Origin: Streptomyces sp. V4I2
Lineage (GTDB): Bacteria > Actinomycetota > Actinomycetes > Streptomycetales > Streptomycetaceae
Direction of reading: 5' to 3'
Length of the DNA stretch: 64,000 nucleotides
Assembly (NCBI RefSeq): GCF_030817655.1
Contig: NZ_JAUSZM010000003.1
Location: forward strand, 5,394,001-5,458,000
Shown here: positions 39,869 to 50,526 of the stretch, piece by piece
Position numbering within the stretch: the stretch's first letter is position 1
Layout of the letters: the number at the start of each line of letters is the position of its first letter
Program-made: the position numbers and the translations under genes
The notes under the pieces: model-generated
Databases searched by the model: none
What the model saw: the letters and a program-made list of their open reading frames with translations, nothing else
Told to the model about the DNA's origin: nothing

Positions 39869-39906
39869 GCCAGAGGCCCCGTGGATTCCTCCACGGGGCC
39901 TCTGGC
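39869..39906 (-). terminator. Terminator of tRNA-Arg(ACG)
   Basis: A 17-bp perfect stem, GCCAGAGGCCCCGTGGA with its complement at 39890-39906, loop TTCC. It lies seven bases beyond the tRNA 3' end on the minus strand. Confidence 0.8.
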
Positions 39907-39912
39907 CTGCTG

Positions 39913-39985
39913 TGCACTCGGCAGGATTCGAACCTGCAACCTTCTGATCCGTAGTCAGATGCTCTATCCGTTAAGCTACGAGTGC
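39913..39985 (-). tRNA. tRNA-Arg(ACG)
   Basis: 73-nt cloverleaf with acceptor GCACTCG/CGAGTGC, anticodon stem TCTGA/TCAGA around CTACGGA (anticodon ACG) and T-loop TTCGAAT. A34 is the substrate of the TadA enzyme encoded at 5272. CCA is not encoded. Its 3' half served as an attachment site; see 38901. Confidence 0.95.
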
Positions 39986-40171
39986 TTGTTTTGTTTTCCC
40001 GCCGCTTCGGCCCTTCCGGCCCGCTCGCGGCGACAGGAGGAACATTACATGACTGCCGCCGCCATGTGAAATCCGTTTGCCATACCGCTTGTGACCTGCG
40101 AAAACGGCCCTCAGAGCGGGTTCGGGAGCGATGCCGGAACGACGTGGGAACGACGGGACGACATCGGGACG

Positions 40172-40204
40172 ACGAAGCCCCGGCCATGTCGACCGGGGCT
40201 TCGT
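40172..40204 (-). terminator. Terminator of tRNA-Ser(GCT)
   Basis: ACGAAGCCCCGG and CCGGGGCTTCGT form a 12-bp perfect stem with a 9-base loop, ten bases beyond the tRNA 3' end. Confidence 0.78.
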
Positions 40205-40213
40205 GATCAGGTG

Positions 40214-40304
40214 CGGAGGCGGAGGGATTTGAACCCTCGATGGGATTGAAGTCCCAAACCGCATTAGCAGTGCGGCGCCATAGACCGGACTAGGCGACGC
40301 CTCC
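40214..40304 (-). tRNA. tRNA-Ser(GCT)
   Basis: Class II tRNA of 91 nt. Acceptor GGAGGCG/CGCCTCC; anticodon stem CCGCA/TGCGG around CTGCTAA (anticodon GCT); long variable arm; T-loop TTCAAAT. It lies upstream of tRNA-Arg(ACG) on the same strand. Confidence 0.95.
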
Positions 40305-40483
40305 AGCACAACCGCCCGCGCGAGCGCGAGTGGTGCGTGCAGATGATGACACAGTCGAGCGGGGTGTCACCAATCGCCTCCCACGGTACTAGGCGGGCGG
40401 GCCGCAGGGCAAAGTCGTAAGCCGTCGTATGTGGTGGCAGCCGCGGGGCGCAACGTCCTGGGGTGCGGGGCGTTAGTCAGGTC

Positions 40484-40960
40484 ATGTTGCAGGTCACCCG
40501 GCTCGGCCGGTTCGCGCGGTTCGCCCCACTCCTCGTCGGCGTCGGCTCCGTCGTCTCCCTGTCCGCGGTGCCCGCTGCCGCCGCCTCCGGCTCTTCCCTC
40601 CCCTCCCTCGCGCCCCCGGCGACGGGCGGCGACCATCTCACCGTCACCGTGCGGAACGCCGGTGACGCGGACGGGACGTACGAGGTGGACTGTCATCCGG
40701 GCGGGGGGAGCCATCCCGATGCCGGTGGGGCGTGTGCCGCCGTCGAGCGGAACACGCGGTGGGGGAAGGACGCGTTCGCGCCCGTGCCCGGGGACAGCGT
40801 CTGCACCATGCAGTACGGCGGGCCGGCCACCGCTCATGTCACCGGCACCTGGGCCGGGCGGCCCGTCGACGCGCGGTTCGACCGCAGCAACGGGTGCGAG
40901 ATCGGGCGGTGGGATCGGTTCGTGCCGTTGCTGCCCGAGGCCGGCGGCAGGGCTCGATAG
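40484..40960 (+). CDS. Subtilisin-inhibitor-like secreted protease inhibitor (SSI family)
   Basis: 158 residues from ATG 40484; GTG 40463 would add seven. The signal peptide ends near PAAAASG at about 36. The SSI fold cysteines are visible as VDCHPGGG, GGACAAVE, SVCTMQYGG and SNGCEIGRW. The reactive loop CTMQY aligns with CPMVY of SSI, so Met is the likely P1 residue, favouring subtilisin-like targets. Such inhibitors control extracellular proteases during development. Confidence 0.82.
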   Translation: MLQVTRLGRFARFAPLLVGVGSVVSLSAVPAAAASGSSLPSLAPPATGGDHLTVTVRNAGDADGTYEVDCHPGGGSHPDAGGACAAVERNTRWGKDAFAPVPGDSVCTMQYGGPATAHVTGTWAGRPVDARFDRSNGCEIGRWDRFVPLLPEAGGRAR

Positions 40961-41240
40961 GGCCCGGTCGGGCCTCATAGCGTTTTCATGGCGGACGCCC
41001 CGGCTCCGTAAAAGTCCCGCGAAGGTCTAGCGGAGCCGGAGCACTGCCGAAGTGGGAGGACAAGCACCTCTTCGCGGATGGGGTCACACGTTCTACGTCA
41101 CTTCGTCGTGCGACCTCCCTCTCATCCGGCGTCGCGAGCGCAACCGCTGCCCTTAGACTCCCTCGCGTGACACGTCGCGGGCCGGTTGGCAAGATGGCCC
41201 GAGCGGTCGGCAAGGTGCGGTAACAGGGAGGAAGCGTCTC

Positions 41241-44200
41241 GTGAGCAGCAGGCCATCCCGAGGCGCTGCTCGCCTCGCAGCCATACTCGACGCGCTTCCC
41301 GATGCGTTGGTGCTGGTCAACGCCAATGGGACCGTCGTCAACGCGAACACCATCGCGCTCGAGGCCTTCGAGGCGCCAGGGACCGCCCTGGTCGGGCGCG
41401 GGCTGCTCGATCTGCTGCCGCAGTTCGACTCCAAGCTGATCCCCGGCTCCATGCGGCGGCCCGACCACATGGACCCGCGCGGGCGGACCAAGCCGACCCG
41501 GATGATCGCCCGGCGGACCGACGGGACCGAGTTCCCGGTCGAGGTCACCAGCGCGAATCTGGAGAACGGCCAGCAGGCCTACGACAGCTACAGCTACGGC
41601 GGCGACGAACTGCTGATGCTCGTCGTACGGGACCTGACCGGAACCGTGGACACCGAGGCCGAGCTGGCCCGGTCGCAGCGGCAGACCGAGATGATCCTGC
41701 GGGCCGCGTCCGAGGGCGTCGTGGGCACGGACACCGACGGGCGGATCGTCCTCGTCAATCCGGCCGCCGCTCAGATACTGGGATACCGGGCCAGTGACCT
41801 CGGTGGACGTCAGCTGCACGACCTCGTGCTGCACTCCCGGGTCGACGGCACGCCCTTCCCGTACGAGGAGTCGCCGCTCGCCGACACCCTGCGCTCGGGG
41901 CGCAAGCACCGGGTGCGCGGGCAGGTGGTGTGGTCGAAGAAGGGCGAGAAGCTCCCGGTCGACCTGACGACCGCGCCCGTCCGCGACGGCGACCAGCTCG
42001 TCGGCGCCGTGCTGACCTTCACCGACCGGCGGCCGTACGACGCGCTCGCCGACGAGAAGGCCGCCGCCGAGAAACGGTACGAGGAGGAGCTGGAGCGCCT
42101 CTCCGAGGAGCATGCCTCCGAGCTCACCGCGCTGCGCCAGAAGCACGTGACCGAACTGGAGGAGATCCAGGAGCAGCACGCCGAGGAGCTCGCCGCCGAC
42201 GAGGAGCGGTACGCCGCGCTCGGGGAGCGGGAGAAGGACCGGTTCGAGGCCCTCGCCGGACGCCACGAGCAGCTCCTCACCCTGCTCGCGCGGTCGCTGC
42301 GCGGGCCCCTCGACGAGCTGCGCCGCGAGCTGGCCGCGCTGGCCGCCGACGACGCCGGGCAGCTGTGGCCCGAGGCGAACCAGGTCCTGCATCACCTCTC
42401 GGCCGGCTACTCGCGGATCACCACGCTCATCGACAACGTCCTCGGCTACCAGCGGCTCGACACCGGGGCGGACAGCATCACGCGTATGAAGGTGATGCTC
42501 GACGCCGTCGTCGCGGCGGGTGTCGACGGGGCCGTGGAGCTCATCGGGCCCGGCCGCGTGCAGTTCGCCGTGCACGCGCCGCCCATCGAGGCCGAGGTCG
42601 ACGCCCAGCTCCTCGCCACGGCCCTCGCGCACCTCGTCGCGGACGTCGCCGGCGTCGACGCCACCGGCAACTCGCCCGTCTCGGCGGGCGGTTACATGGA
42701 CAACACGGTCGTCGTCGCGGCGGCGCAGCGCGGTGAGGTCGTACGGATCGAGGTGCGTGGGCCGTACGCCGGGGGAGACCCGGTGCACGAGCCGATCGTG
42801 CGCGGCATCGTGCGCGCCCACGGCGGCGTGCTGCAGACGCACGAGGTGCCGGGCATGAGCGGCAGTGCGTACGTCCTCGAAGTGCCGCTCGGCGGTGGGG
42901 CCGGGGCCGTCGCGGCTCCCGGTCCGGCCGCGATCGAGGCGGCCCCCGCGGAGGCCGTACTGCCCGAGCAGACCACCGGCGGCGGTCGGCGGCGGGCCCG
43001 GCGGGCCACGACGGACGCCTTCCTGGACAGCGAGGTGCCCGCCGACGCCCCCGACGGTCCCGACGGTGAGGCCTCGGCGCCGACCGGGCGGCGCAGGCGG
43101 CGGGCCGCGGGGGCGCCCGCGCAGGAGATCGCGCCGGTTCCGGCCCAGGCTTCGGGTGACGCCGGGGAGGGTTCCGGCGGTGGTACGGGGCGGCGCCGGG
43201 GGCGGCCTGCCGAGGTGACGGCCGACGGTGCGGTCGCCACCGGTGCGGTTGAGGGTGTGCTCGGGGGCTCGGTCGCCGGTGTCGCCGAGGGGGCCGTCGT
43301 CACGGCCGCCGAGCATGCGGCCGGGACCGCCGCCGTGGGGACCGGGCTGGGCGGGACCGTACCGCCGCAGGGTGTGCCCGCGCCCGAGGGACAGCTTGCC
43401 CTGCGCGGAGGTGGCGAACAGCACGCGTTGCCGTCGGGGTTGCCCGCGTTGGCCTCCGGTGGTGCGGCGCAGGCGCAGGGGGCCGACGCGGGCCCCGCCG
43501 CGCATGCCGAGGGTGCCGACGGTGCCGGCAATGTCGAGAACGGTGGGCAGCCGACCGGGCGGCGCCGGCGTGCGCTGGCCGCCGCGTCGGAGCGGGCCGC
43601 GGCGCAGGAGGCCGGGCCCCGTGCGGTGTTCGCCCTGCCGCCGGCGGACGCGGACCGGGCGGCCGAGGGTGCGGAGGCGGCTGCGGGGGCTGCGGGGGCT
43701 GCGGGGGCTGCGGGAGCTGTACCGGGTCAGCCTCAGGTTCATGCACAGGCACAGGCACAGGGGCAGGTGCCGGGGGTCGTTCCCGGGGCTCCGAGTGCTC
43801 CGGGTACTCCGGGTACTCCGGGTACTCCGACTACGGGGCACGCTCAGGTTCCCGGCCAGGGTGGTCCCGGTGACGCCCTCGTCGACGACGGTCGGCACGA
43901 TGCCGTGCCGCACAGCCAGGCCGATGACCACACTCCGCCGCAGCCGCATCCCACGAGCGTGCCGACGGGGCGTCGCCGCCGGGCCGTCGGCCAGGGCGCG
44001 GAGGCGGAGCCGACCGGCGTTCCCGTTCAGGAGGTTCCGGCGCAGGGAGCACCGGTCCCGGCAGCCGGTGTGCCTCAGGTCCATGCGGCCCAGGCAGGCA
44101 CCGTCGCTCAGGGCGGCACGGCAGGCCAGCCGGTGCCGCCGGTGCCGCCCGGACAGATGATGCAGCCGGGGCAGCATCCCGGCGTGCCCGTACAGCCCGG

Positions 44201-45914
44201 CGCCCCCGTCCCGCCGCAGGCCGCCGCTCACGGTCGGCCGACCACCACTCCGGCCGCACAGCCCGCACAGCCCGGCCCGGCGTCCGCCCAACCCGCACCC
44301 GGCCAGCCCCTCCCGGCCGAGGCAACCGCCGTTCAGGGCCTCCCGCCCCAGGGAGCCCCGGCACAAGGCGCCGCCCAGGGCGCCCCCGCCCCCCAGCCGT
44401 GGCCCGCCGCCGACGACAGCACCGGCGCCGGCATGCCCGTACCGCCGAACGGTGCCGCCACCGCCGTACCCCCCAACCCGGCAACCCCGCAGAACCCACG
44501 AAACCCACAAAACCCGCAGAACACGCAGCCCCACCCAGGCACCCCGACCCCCGGCACCCCCCTCCCTCCCGAGGCGACCGGAGCCACCCCCACTGCCCCT
44601 ACCGCCAACGCAACCGGCACGACCACGCCCGCCCCCGCCGCACCCCCCCGTGCCGCCCAACCGCTCCCCGCCGAAGCCGCCTCCGCCCCCGCATCCCCAC
44701 CCCCCGTGGACCCCAACTCCACACAGGGCAGGGCGATCAGCGTGCGGACCTTGGGGCAGGGTGTGCCGTTCAATCGGCAGGCTGTGCAGGTGCAGCAGCC
44801 CTCGGCGAGCGGCGCCGGTCCGCTGCCGTCGGCCACGCCTCCCCCGAACCAGCCGGGCGGTTCCGGCAGGCGCCGGAAGCTCGGTACGCGGCCCGACCCC
44901 GCCACGGCCACGGCCACGACGCCGGAGCAGGCGGCACGGTCGCACCCGCCGACCGAGCAGCCCGCCGTACCGCCCCGGCCGAACACGCAACCGCAGTCGC
45001 CGTCGCAGCCCGCGCCCCAGCCCTCGCTCGCCGGGCAGTCGCGGCTCGCGCAGATGACCGAGGGGACCGGGCGGTCGTACGCCATAGGGGCGCCCGACGA
45101 GAACGCCGCCGAGGGGCCCGAGCCGCTGGACGGTCCCGGCGGGGCCGTCGAGATCGCGGACACCCCGCGGCCGCAGCCGATGGACGACGAGCTGCCGCCG
45201 GAGCCGCTCGACAACCCGCGGCGGCTGCTCGTATGGCCCGCGCCGGACGTGACCACGCAGCAAGCGCTGAGCGATCGCGGGTACCGGCCGGTCATCGTGC
45301 ACTCGCGCGAGGAGGTCGACGCGCAGATCGCGGCCTTCCCCGCCGCGCTGTTCGTCGACCCGCTGACCGGGCCGATCACGCGGACCGCACTGCAGTCGCT
45401 GCGGCAGGCCGCCGTGGCCGCGGAGGTGCCGGTCCTGGTGACGGCCGGGCTCGGGCAGGCGTCACGGGAGGCCGCGTACGGGGCCGATCCCGCCGTACTG
45501 CTGAAGGCGCTCGCGCCGCGCGACACCGAGCAGCATCCGCCGCGGGTGCTGCTGATCGAGGAGCACGCGGAGATCGCGCTCGCGCTGACCGCGACGCTGG
45601 AGCGGCGCGGGATGCAGGTGGCGCGGGCCGCGAGTGACGCCGACGCGGTGACGCTGGCGGGGCAGCTGCGGCCGAACCTGGTCGTGATGGACCTGATGCA
45701 GGTGCACAAGCGCCGGGCCGGCATCGTGGACTGGCTGCGCGCGAACGGGCAGCTCAACCGCACCCCGCTGGTCGTCTACACGGCCGCCGTCGACCAGGCG
45801 GACCTGCCGCGGCTGGCGTCCGGGGAGACGGTCCTCTTCCTCGCCGAGCGGTCCACCAGCAGCGAGGTACAGGCGCGGATCGTGGATCTGCTGGCCCGGA
45901 TCGGGACCAACTAA
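41241..45914 (+). CDS. Giant PAS sensor protein with degenerate kinase core and two receiver domains
   Basis: 1557 residues from GTG with GGGAGGAAG upstream. Order: PAS at about 10-130 (LDALPDALVLVNANGTVVNA), PAS at about 150-265, coiled coil at 268-345, a kinase-like core at about 348-552, a disordered Pro/Ala/Gly/Gln region to about 1290, then receivers at about 1326-1430 and 1434-1557. In the core the H-box reads ARSLRGPLDEL without histidine, and the N-box LATALAHLVADVAG lacks Asn. Receiver 1 keeps FVDPLTG; receiver 2 keeps EEH and LVVMDLMQ but has Glu where Lys is expected (FLAERS). It is therefore probably a scaffold or pseudokinase. Confidence 0.85.
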   Translation: MSSRPSRGAARLAAILDALPDALVLVNANGTVVNANTIALEAFEAPGTALVGRGLLDLLPQFDSKLIPGSMRRPDHMDPRGRTKPTRMIARRTDGTEFPVEVTSANLENGQQAYDSYSYGGDELLMLVVRDLTGTVDTEAELARSQRQTEMILRAASEGVVGTDTDGRIVLVNPAAAQILGYRASDLGGRQLHDLVLHSRVDGTPFPYEESPLADTLRSGRKHRVRGQVVWSKKGEKLPVDLTTAPVRDGDQLVGAVLTFTDRRPYDALADEKAAAEKRYEEELERLSEEHASELTALRQKHVTELEEIQEQHAEELAADEERYAALGEREKDRFEALAGRHEQLLTLLARSLRGPLDELRRELAALAADDAGQLWPEANQVLHHLSAGYSRITTLIDNVLGYQRLDTGADSITRMKVMLDAVVAAGVDGAVELIGPGRVQFAVHAPPIEAEVDAQLLATALAHLVADVAGVDATGNSPVSAGGYMDNTVVVAAAQRGEVVRIEVRGPYAGGDPVHEPIVRGIVRAHGGVLQTHEVPGMSGSAYVLEVPLGGGAGAVAAPGPAAIEAAPAEAVLPEQTTGGGRRRARRATTDAFLDSEVPADAPDGPDGEASAPTGRRRRRAAGAPAQEIAPVPAQASGDAGEGSGGGTGRRRGRPAEVTADGAVATGAVEGVLGGSVAGVAEGAVVTAAEHAAGTAAVGTGLGGTVPPQGVPAPEGQLALRGGGEQHALPSGLPALASGGAAQAQGADAGPAAHAEGADGAGNVENGGQPTGRRRRALAAASERAAAQEAGPRAVFALPPADADRAAEGAEAAAGAAGAAGAAGAVPGQPQVHAQAQAQGQVPGVVPGAPSAPGTPGTPGTPTTGHAQVPGQGGPGDALVDDGRHDAVPHSQADDHTPPQPHPTSVPTGRRRRAVGQGAEAEPTGVPVQEVPAQGAPVPAAGVPQVHAAQAGTVAQGGTAGQPVPPVPPGQMMQPGQHPGVPVQPGAPVPPQAAAHGRPTTTPAAQPAQPGPASAQPAPGQPLPAEATAVQGLPPQGAPAQGAAQGAPAPQPWPAADDSTGAGMPVPPNGAATAVPPNPATPQNPRNPQNPQNTQPHPGTPTPGTPLPPEATGATPTAPTANATGTTTPAPAAPPRAAQPLPAEAASAPASPPPVDPNSTQGRAISVRTLGQGVPFNRQAVQVQQPSASGAGPLPSATPPPNQPGGSGRRRKLGTRPDPATATATTPEQAARSHPPTEQPAVPPRPNTQPQSPSQPAPQPSLAGQSRLAQMTEGTGRSYAIGAPDENAAEGPEPLDGPGGAVEIADTPRPQPMDDELPPEPLDNPRRLLVWPAPDVTTQQALSDRGYRPVIVHSREEVDAQIAAFPAALFVDPLTGPITRTALQSLRQAAVAAEVPVLVTAGLGQASREAAYGADPAVLLKALAPRDTEQHPPRVLLIEEHAEIALALTATLERRGMQVARAASDADAVTLAGQLRPNLVVMDLMQVHKRRAGIVDWLRANGQLNRTPLVVYTAAVDQADLPRLASGETVLFLAERSTSSEVQARIVDLLARIGTN

Positions 45915-45974
45915 CCGACCGACCAGCCGACCGACCAGCCGACCGACCAGCCGACCGACCAGCCGACCGACCAG
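45915..45974. repeat. Five tandem 12-bp repeats (CCGACCGACCAG)
   Basis: Five perfect copies start immediately after the TAA of the giant sensor gene and end just before the TetR gene's stop. The period suits either strand as a hypermutable spacer between convergent genes. Not CRISPR: there are no spacers. Confidence 0.93.
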
Positions 45975-45981
45975 TCTGCGC

Positions 45982-46560
45982 CTAGGGTGCGATCAGCCTT
46001 CGCGCCGCCTCCTTGATCGAGGCGCGTAGGCGGGCTCGGTCGGCCTCCTCCGGGCCCGTGAGGATGCGGCGCATCTGCGGGACGGCGGCGGCCCAGTTGG
46101 CCAGGGCGGTCAGCAGGAACAGCAGGTCGCGGGGCGGGAACGCGTCGGTGATGACGCCCCGGGCCTGGCCGTCCTCGATGGCGGCGACCTTGCGCGTGTA
46201 GTGGTCCTGGCGCTCGGCCTCGTCGGGCAGCTCGGCGGTGCCGTACTCGATGCCCTCCCAGAAGAGGAGGCGCAGCAGCTCGGGGTGGGTGGCGTGGTAG
46301 TCGAGCAGCCGGTCGATCCAGCCCTCGATGTCGTCCGGGTCGACGGGGACCGCGGCGGCGAGGTCGACCATGCGCGTGCCGAGGACCTGGGTGAACAGCT
46401 CCGCTTTGTTGCCGAAGTAGGCGTAGATCAGCTGTTTGTTGGCCTTGGCCTCGGCGGCGATACGGTCGATGCGGGCGCCCGCGATGCCATGGCGAGCGAA
46501 CTCGGCGACCGCCGCTTCGTAGATCCGGGCCTTGGTGGCCTCGGCGTCCCTGACTGCCAT
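45982..46560 (-). CDS. TetR-family multidrug-responsive repressor (SCO4008-like)
   Basis: 192 residues. The HTH includes IDRIAAEAKANKQLIYAYFG at about 31-50; the helical ligand-binding domain follows. It is divergent from an MFS transporter with two 16-bp operator boxes between them. From memory S. coelicolor SCO4008 in the same position represses the transporter gene SCO4007 and binds cationic multidrugs; this gene's order and neighbours fit. Confidence 0.88.
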   Translation of the reverse strand: MAVRDAEATKARIYEAAVAEFARHGIAGARIDRIAAEAKANKQLIYAYFGNKAELFTQVLGTRMVDLAAAVPVDPDDIEGWIDRLLDYHATHPELLRLLFWEGIEYGTAELPDEAERQDHYTRKVAAIEDGQARGVITDAFPPRDLLFLLTALANWAAAVPQMRRILTGPEEADRARLRASIKEAARRLIAP

Positions 46561-46592
46561 GGGGGCAGGGTACCGCCGGGCGCGACTTTTAT

Positions 46593-46664
46593 AACCAACT
46601 GGTTGGTTGACAGGGAATTCGGGTGCGGGTCACACTGTTGCCCGTTCCAACCAACCAGTTAGTT
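46593..46664. promoter_or_regulatory. Paired 16-bp TetR operator boxes
   Basis: AACCAACTGGTTGGTT (46593-46608) and AACCAACCAGTTAGTT (46649-46664) are oppositely oriented copies of one box, with one mismatch, 56 bases apart in the divergent promoter region. Each is itself a near-palindrome. They would let the repressor control both genes. Confidence 0.75.
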
Positions 46665-46706
46665 GCTAGAGCTGGCTCCAAGAACTCCGAGGAGTACGTC
46701 CCCGCC

Positions 46707-47924
46707 ATGCCGACAGCAGTCACCGCCCAACAGGCCCGCACCCCGACCCAGGAGCCGGGTCGTCTCGCCGCCCGCTTCCTGCTCCCCCTGATCGCCCTGG
46801 CCACCGCAGTCACCGCCGCCAACATCTACCTCGCGGCCCCGCTGCTCCCGCTCATCGCCCGCGACTTCGGCTCGACCCCCTCCGCCGTGGCCTGGGTCGC
46901 CTCGGTCGCGCAGTTCGGCTACGCCGCCGGCCTGCTCGTCTTCGCCCCGCTCGGCGACACCGTGAACCGGCGCCGCCTGGTCGCCGTCCTCTCGCTCGTC
47001 ACGGCCGCGGCACTGGTCGCGGGCGCGATGTCCGCCGGGACCACCGCACTCGCCGCGGCCGTCCTCATCGCCTCCGCCGCGACCGTCGTCCCGCAGCTCC
47101 TCGTCCCGCTGGTCGCCCAGCGCGCCCCCGCCGACCGACGCGCCCGCCATGTCGCGGCCGTCATAGCGGGCCTGTTCACCGGCATCGTCGCGGCCCGCGT
47201 CCTCGGCGGTCTGGCCGGGCAGGCCTTCGGCTGGCGTGCGGTGTTCGTGGGCGCGGCGGTACTGACGGCCGCGCTGGGCCTGCTGACCGCGTACGCCCTG
47301 CCCGTCGAGCACCGTGCCGCCCGCACCGGCTCCCTGTTCTACGGCCTCGCCGCCCTGCCGTCCGTCGTCCGCCGCTCGCCCGACCTGTGGCGCGCGTGCG
47401 TGCGCCAGGCCGGGATGTACGGCGCCTGGAGCGCCCTGTGGACCTCGCTCGCGCTGCTGCTGACGGCCGAGGACGCGACGGGCTACGGCCTCACCACCGC
47501 GACAGCCGGCCTCTTCGGCCTCTTCGGGCTGGCCGCGAGCGTGGTCGCGCCGCTGGCCGGCGGCTTCGTCGACCGCTTCGGCGCCGCCAAGGTCGTACGG
47601 TCCGCGTATCTCCTCGCCGCCGCGTCCGTGCCGCTGTTCTGGCTGGGAGGGCATGTGCTGTGGGCGCTCTTCGTGGCCGCGATCGCCGTCCACGCGGCCC
47701 TGGTCGCCTCCCACGTCGCCAACCAGACCCTCGCCCTCACCACCACCTCCACCCCGGCCACCGCCAACACCGCCTACGTCGTGGCCGGCTTCGCCGGAGG
47801 CGCCATCGCCTCGGCCCTCGCCGGCTCGGCGTTCACCCACTTCCGGTGGGGCGGGGTGTGTGCGGTGGCAGGGGTGTGGCTGGTACTGGGGTGGGCCACT
47901 ACGACTACGGCCGTACGACGGTGA
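46707..47924 (+). CDS. MFS transporter (12 helices)
   Basis: 405 residues from ATG 46707. Twelve helices; motif A is APLGDTVNRRRLVAVLSLVT; a second-half DRFGAAKVVRSAY counterpart is present. It belongs to the arabinose-efflux/DHA1-like group. GAGGAG is 12 bases before the ATG, a long spacing, so the true start could be a little upstream. Its promoter carries the TetR boxes at 46593 and 46649. Probably exports cationic drugs. Confidence 0.88.
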   Translation: MPTAVTAQQARTPTQEPGRLAARFLLPLIALATAVTAANIYLAAPLLPLIARDFGSTPSAVAWVASVAQFGYAAGLLVFAPLGDTVNRRRLVAVLSLVTAAALVAGAMSAGTTALAAAVLIASAATVVPQLLVPLVAQRAPADRRARHVAAVIAGLFTGIVAARVLGGLAGQAFGWRAVFVGAAVLTAALGLLTAYALPVEHRAARTGSLFYGLAALPSVVRRSPDLWRACVRQAGMYGAWSALWTSLALLLTAEDATGYGLTTATAGLFGLFGLAASVVAPLAGGFVDRFGAAKVVRSAYLLAAASVPLFWLGGHVLWALFVAAIAVHAALVASHVANQTLALTTTSTPATANTAYVVAGFAGGAIASALAGSAFTHFRWGGVCAVAGVWLVLGWATTTTAVRR

Positions 47925-47991
47925 AGTCGGCGTCGGCGTCGATGTACGGCGGGCAGGGCCCTCTTGGGCGCCCTGCCCGCCGTATCCCGTG

Positions 47992-49665
<1,674 letters not shown>

Positions 49666-49807
49666 GGTGTCCTCCCGGGGCGACATTGCCTAGGCGGTGG
49701 TAAGGGCTGCGCAAAGTCTGCGCGCATACCGCGCGGTATGTCACTAGGGAAGAGTGATCGATCAGGTCACGTTGCGGTCGATGTGTGAAGGCGGTATCGG
49801 TCCGGCA

Positions 49808-50365
49808 CTACCGGACCAGCACCAGCTCGGGGTCCTCGCGCAGCTTGCCCAGCGCCCGGGACACCGCCGACTTCACCGTGCCCACCGACACCCCGAGCAC
49901 CTCGGCCGTCTGTACCTCGCTGAGGTCCTCGTAGTACCTGAGGACGACCATCGCCCGCTGCCGGGCGGGCAGCTTCGTGATCGCCCGCCACATCGCGTCG
50001 TGCAGCGCCTGCTGCTCGGCCGGGTCGTCGGCGGTGGCCACCGGCTCCGGCTCGGGCAGCTCGTCGCAAGCGAACTCGTCGACCTTGCGCTTGCGCCACT
50101 GCGACGTCCGTGTGTTCAGCAGCGCCCGGCGGACATAGCCGTCCAGCGCACGATGGTCCTCGATGCGTTCCCAGGCGACATATGTCTTGGTGAGCGCGGT
50201 CTGCAGCAGGTCCTCCGCGTCGCTCGGGTTCGCGGTCAGCGACCGGGCGGTACGCAGCAGCACCGGCTGGCGGGCCTTCACGTACGACGAGAACGACGGG
50301 TACGGAAGGGTCTGCGTCGCCGGCGTGGCGGCCTTCGAAGCGCTGGTGCAGACGGGTGTGGTCAT
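49808..50365 (-). CDS. ECF sigma factor (SigE family)
   Basis: 185 residues. Region 2 (LLRTARSLTANPSDAEDLLQ, TKTYVAWERIEDHRALDGYV) and region 4 (KLPARQRAMVVLRYYEDLSE, LGVSVGTVKSAVSRALGKLR). It resembles the SigE-family ECF factors with the FxxFVxAR start (SFSSYVKARQPVLLRTA). No anti-sigma gene is adjacent. Confidence 0.9.
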   Translation of the reverse strand: MTTPVCTSASKAATPATQTLPYPSFSSYVKARQPVLLRTARSLTANPSDAEDLLQTALTKTYVAWERIEDHRALDGYVRRALLNTRTSQWRKRKVDEFACDELPEPEPVATADDPAEQQALHDAMWRAITKLPARQRAMVVLRYYEDLSEVQTAEVLGVSVGTVKSAVSRALGKLREDPELVLVR

Positions 50366-50526
50366 GGCTCCACGCTATGAGCGAGGGCGCCTCCGGCTCA
50401 TCGGCCGTAGGTCCCGAAGACGAGTCCGCCTCAGGTTGTAGGGGTGGTGCTGGCTGCACCTCCTGAAGGTGGACGAGCGGCTCGGGGGTACTGCGGGTTG
50501 ACCCCTGGGGGCTGGGCGCTCCCCCT

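Noticed and set aside
40986..45302. A 1438-codon open frame on the minus strand
   Set aside because: It is the antisense of the giant sensor gene. High GC keeps opposite frames open; the product is Arg/Gly/Leu-rich low complexity with no domains, while the plus strand has clear PAS and receiver domains.
45915..45974. Possible CRISPR array
   Set aside because: Units are contiguous 12-mers with no spacers and no cas genes nearby; simple tandem repeat.
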